Shown here: positions 62,342-64,000 of the stretch, one piece after another
Layout of the letters: every line of letters begins with the position of its first letter
How positions within the stretch are numbered: position 1 is the stretch's first letter
NCBI RefSeq assembly: GCF_051020765.1
Contig: NW_027469106.1
Span: 496,001 to 560,000, forward strand
Direction: 5' to 3'
Source of the DNA: Lasioglossum baleicum
Taxonomy: Eukaryota > Arthropoda > Insecta > Hymenoptera > Halictidae
DNA length: 64,000 nucleotides
The notes under the pieces: generated by a model
The model's input: the letters and a program-made list of their open reading frames with translations, nothing else
The model's database searches: none
Told to the model about the DNA's origin: nothing
Position numbers and translations under genes: made by a program

Positions 62342-62640
62342 TGTAACGTCGTACCGACGTCTTGCGTCGGCCTCCTTCATACGAGCAAATTCTCGCCGTA
62401 GATACATATATATACATATCCCCGTGAGCGTGAACATAGGGAATCGGAAAAGACGCAATAGTCACCGGTACAAGCGGACGCCAGCATGGCAACCGCGAGT
62501 ACAGGTGTACGTACATCTAAACCGTCGCCTCGTTCAAACAGCGAAAAGTATACATCGACGACAACATATTCGTCCGTACCTCGTACGATTTAGACAAAGG
62601 ACTTCACGGTTCACCGAATCCCTATGGTCCGCGCTCTCAT

Positions 62641-62686
62641 TATAAATAAGACGAAATCGCGCGAATCACTCTCTTCTAGTTCAGTC
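62641..62686 (+). promoter_or_regulatory. TATA box and initiator candidates in LTR O
   Basis: TATAAATA at 62641-62648 is followed by ATCACTC (62665-62671), about 27-30 bp downstream, and by TCAGTC (62681-62686), an arthropod initiator match slightly farther than usual. Position within the first 350 bp of the LTR fits U3. Confidence 0.4.
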
Positions 62687-62865
62687 TCTTCCAGTTTCGG
62701 AATTCTACTAATTCAGTTCTCTCGCGTCTTCAATCGAATTCAGTTCGACTCAGTCTTTTCTCGCGTTTTCGGACTCTATTTCAGATCGTTCACGATATTC
62801 AGGTCGTATTGCTCCTTACCATTTACACTATTTCTTTATATATCATTTGGTTCTAAATTGTTATT

Positions 62866-63376
62866 CGAGTCTGCTCGTAGATTATTATTACGTATTTACA
62901 GATATTATTCTGGTTTATTGGTTGTACGAGGTTACTCGTAAACCGTCACTGTTATTTTGTTGTACGAGCTTACTCGCATTATCATTTCAAATTTATAATT
63001 ACTATTTTCGTGCTATCTTGTTTATGCGATCTTGCTCGCTTTATTATTCACATTTCAATTGTTAATTTTGTGTTATTTGGCTTATACGAGCTTGCTCGCA
63101 TTACTATTCGTATTGCAATTGCTATTTTTGTTAATTTGGCGCTATTTTTGTTTGAACGAGCTTGCTCGCATTACTATTCGTATTGATAACTATTATCTAG
63201 TGCTATTTTGTTGTACGAGCTTGCTCGCATTATAATTAAGGCTGATAATTCTTATTTTTGTGCCATTTTGCTTTGTACGAGCTCGCTCGTAACCTGCTTG
63301 TTACTATTCTGTGCTATATATCTCGTTCGAGCTCGCTAGCGAACCGACATTGTATTTGGTTCACGAGTTCTGCTCG
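62866..63376 (+). repeat. Array of ten CGAGC..GCTCG palindromes in LTR O
   Basis: Palindromes lie at 62866, 62927, 62965, 63026, 63087, 63157, 63216, 63278, 63328 and 63364. Their centres differ (tctg, gtta, ctta, tt, tc) while the arms stay complementary. Spacing is usually 59-70 bp, with shared AT-rich filler (CATTACTATTCGTATTG, TGCTATTTTG). This is a degenerate tandem repeat in which the palindrome is the best-kept part. Confidence 0.65.
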
Positions 63377-64000
63377 CAAGTCTTAGTCTTGTACATATTC
63401 TGATTCATTATATTCTGTCTGTTTAAACCATCTATTTCGCAGTTTATTCAGCAACATCCTGCTCCTCGATATCTTCCACTTCTAAAGTGTCGTTCCCAGT
63501 GACCGGTTAAAGTGATCGCGAAAGTGAGTGTGCGCGTGGTGTTTCATCGGGTTGTTCGACTCCGACCTGTTCCGCAAATTCCTTAGACTTCCTACGTCCG
63601 TTCTTCTAACCCTAAAATTGGTGTATCAATCGTGTACGTCTGAGCCCAGAGGGTGCTCGGTACCGAGAGAACACTAATTCCCTTCGATCGAAATCTCCTG
63701 TCACAAATCGAGCAAACCCACGCGTTCGGACGAGTTGCACACACCCGCATAGTGACACTTCGACCACTAGGAACCATCTCTACTACCGCGCGCGTGTTAG
63801 TTCTACGCGGTGTTCACGACGGACGACGTCCGTCTCGGTTCGCATTTTATTCCCCTCTTCGCCTTTTCAACAACGACGAACGCCGGTATCGGGTCCCTGA
63901 TCAGACGTGGACGTTACGCGCCACGTGGATCTAAGATCGTCTTAAATAAATTGGTCGGTTACGTCCCCGCCCCGTCTGGGCGTCGTTTCGTCGGATAATA

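Larger units (their letters stand above)
62342..64000 (+). repeat. LTR O: start of a third LTR type, truncated by the window edge
   Basis: TGTAACGTCGTACCGACGTC begins like the other LTRs, with a 6-bp terminal palindrome (ACGTCG/CGACGT) and a following GTCGGCC as in N. The remainder is unlike the others: a TATA-type promoter candidate and an array of CGAGC palindromes. An Arg-rich frame near 63900-63998 (RRGRYAPRGSK) could be the start of an LTR ORF, but this is too weak to call. No 3' end or TSD is visible. Confidence 0.5.

Noticed and set aside
63810..63998. LTR ORF start in LTR O
   Set aside because: An Arg-rich stretch is present, but the Cys core is missing and the window ends, so homology cannot be supported.

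Overview
The window looks like arthropod, probably insect, DNA. Evidence: errantivirus-like Ty3/gypsy LTR retrotransposons, a primer-binding site matching insect-type tRNA-Ser, a short 76-bp spliceosomal intron, a PIF/Harbinger-like MITE and foldback elements. A hymenopteran such as an ant would fit, but nothing here proves it. There is no prokaryotic gene content.

About 57 kb (1-57169) is a nest of one LTR-retroelement family inserted into itself. Boundaries come from TG...CA LTR ends, the PBS and 4-bp target duplications (TSDs). I call the copies A, B, C, D, G, H, I, J, L, M. Oldest to youngest: M (diverged LTR, right end 57169) received I. I received L (right end 25090), G (27042-47815, TSD ATTG) and J (47962-56127). 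L received B (right end 23734). B received A (right end 7046) and C (8938-19323, TSD GGAG). G received D (30085-39577, TSD AATG) and H (solo LTR 39738-41683, TSD CTAT).

The most striking feature is that the family is split. All copies whose 5' side is visible share a roughly 1.95-kb LTR, tRNA-Ser PBS, 452-aa Gag, a -1 frameshift site, an aspartic protease and a tandem-repeat linker. All whose 3' side is visible share a short C-terminal tail. The module between linker and tail differs. A, B and C carry RT-RNaseH-integrase and no envelope. D, G and the diverged I carry a chuvirus-like glycoprotein and no RT or integrase. J carries neither, and instead has a 136-aa Cys-pair/acidic-tail ORF of unknown origin. 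This resembles a multipartite retroelement with exchangeable cargo: Pol could come from one segment and Env from another.

The LTRs are themselves unusual. Every complete one carries an intact ORF for a small basic protein (171-172 aa) with an invariant Cys motif. A diverged solo LTR, N (59306-61959), encodes a 242-aa relative, so the LTR-encoded protein is conserved across families. Upstream of it are a seven-unit heat-shock element, four CncC/Maf(ARE)-like motifs and a duplicated GAAA-tetraloop hairpin. Downstream is a strong splice-donor-like site. This would be a stress-responsive LTR with a leader gene, if the motifs function.

From 57170 to 64000 the sequence is more ordinary: a RING-finger exon abutting M, a large foldback element, a fragment of a spliced minus-strand gene, a smaller foldback, solo LTR N (TSD ACCG), a MITE, and the start of a third LTR type (O, from 62342) with ten spaced palindromes. 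Lengths and identities were read by eye without alignment software.
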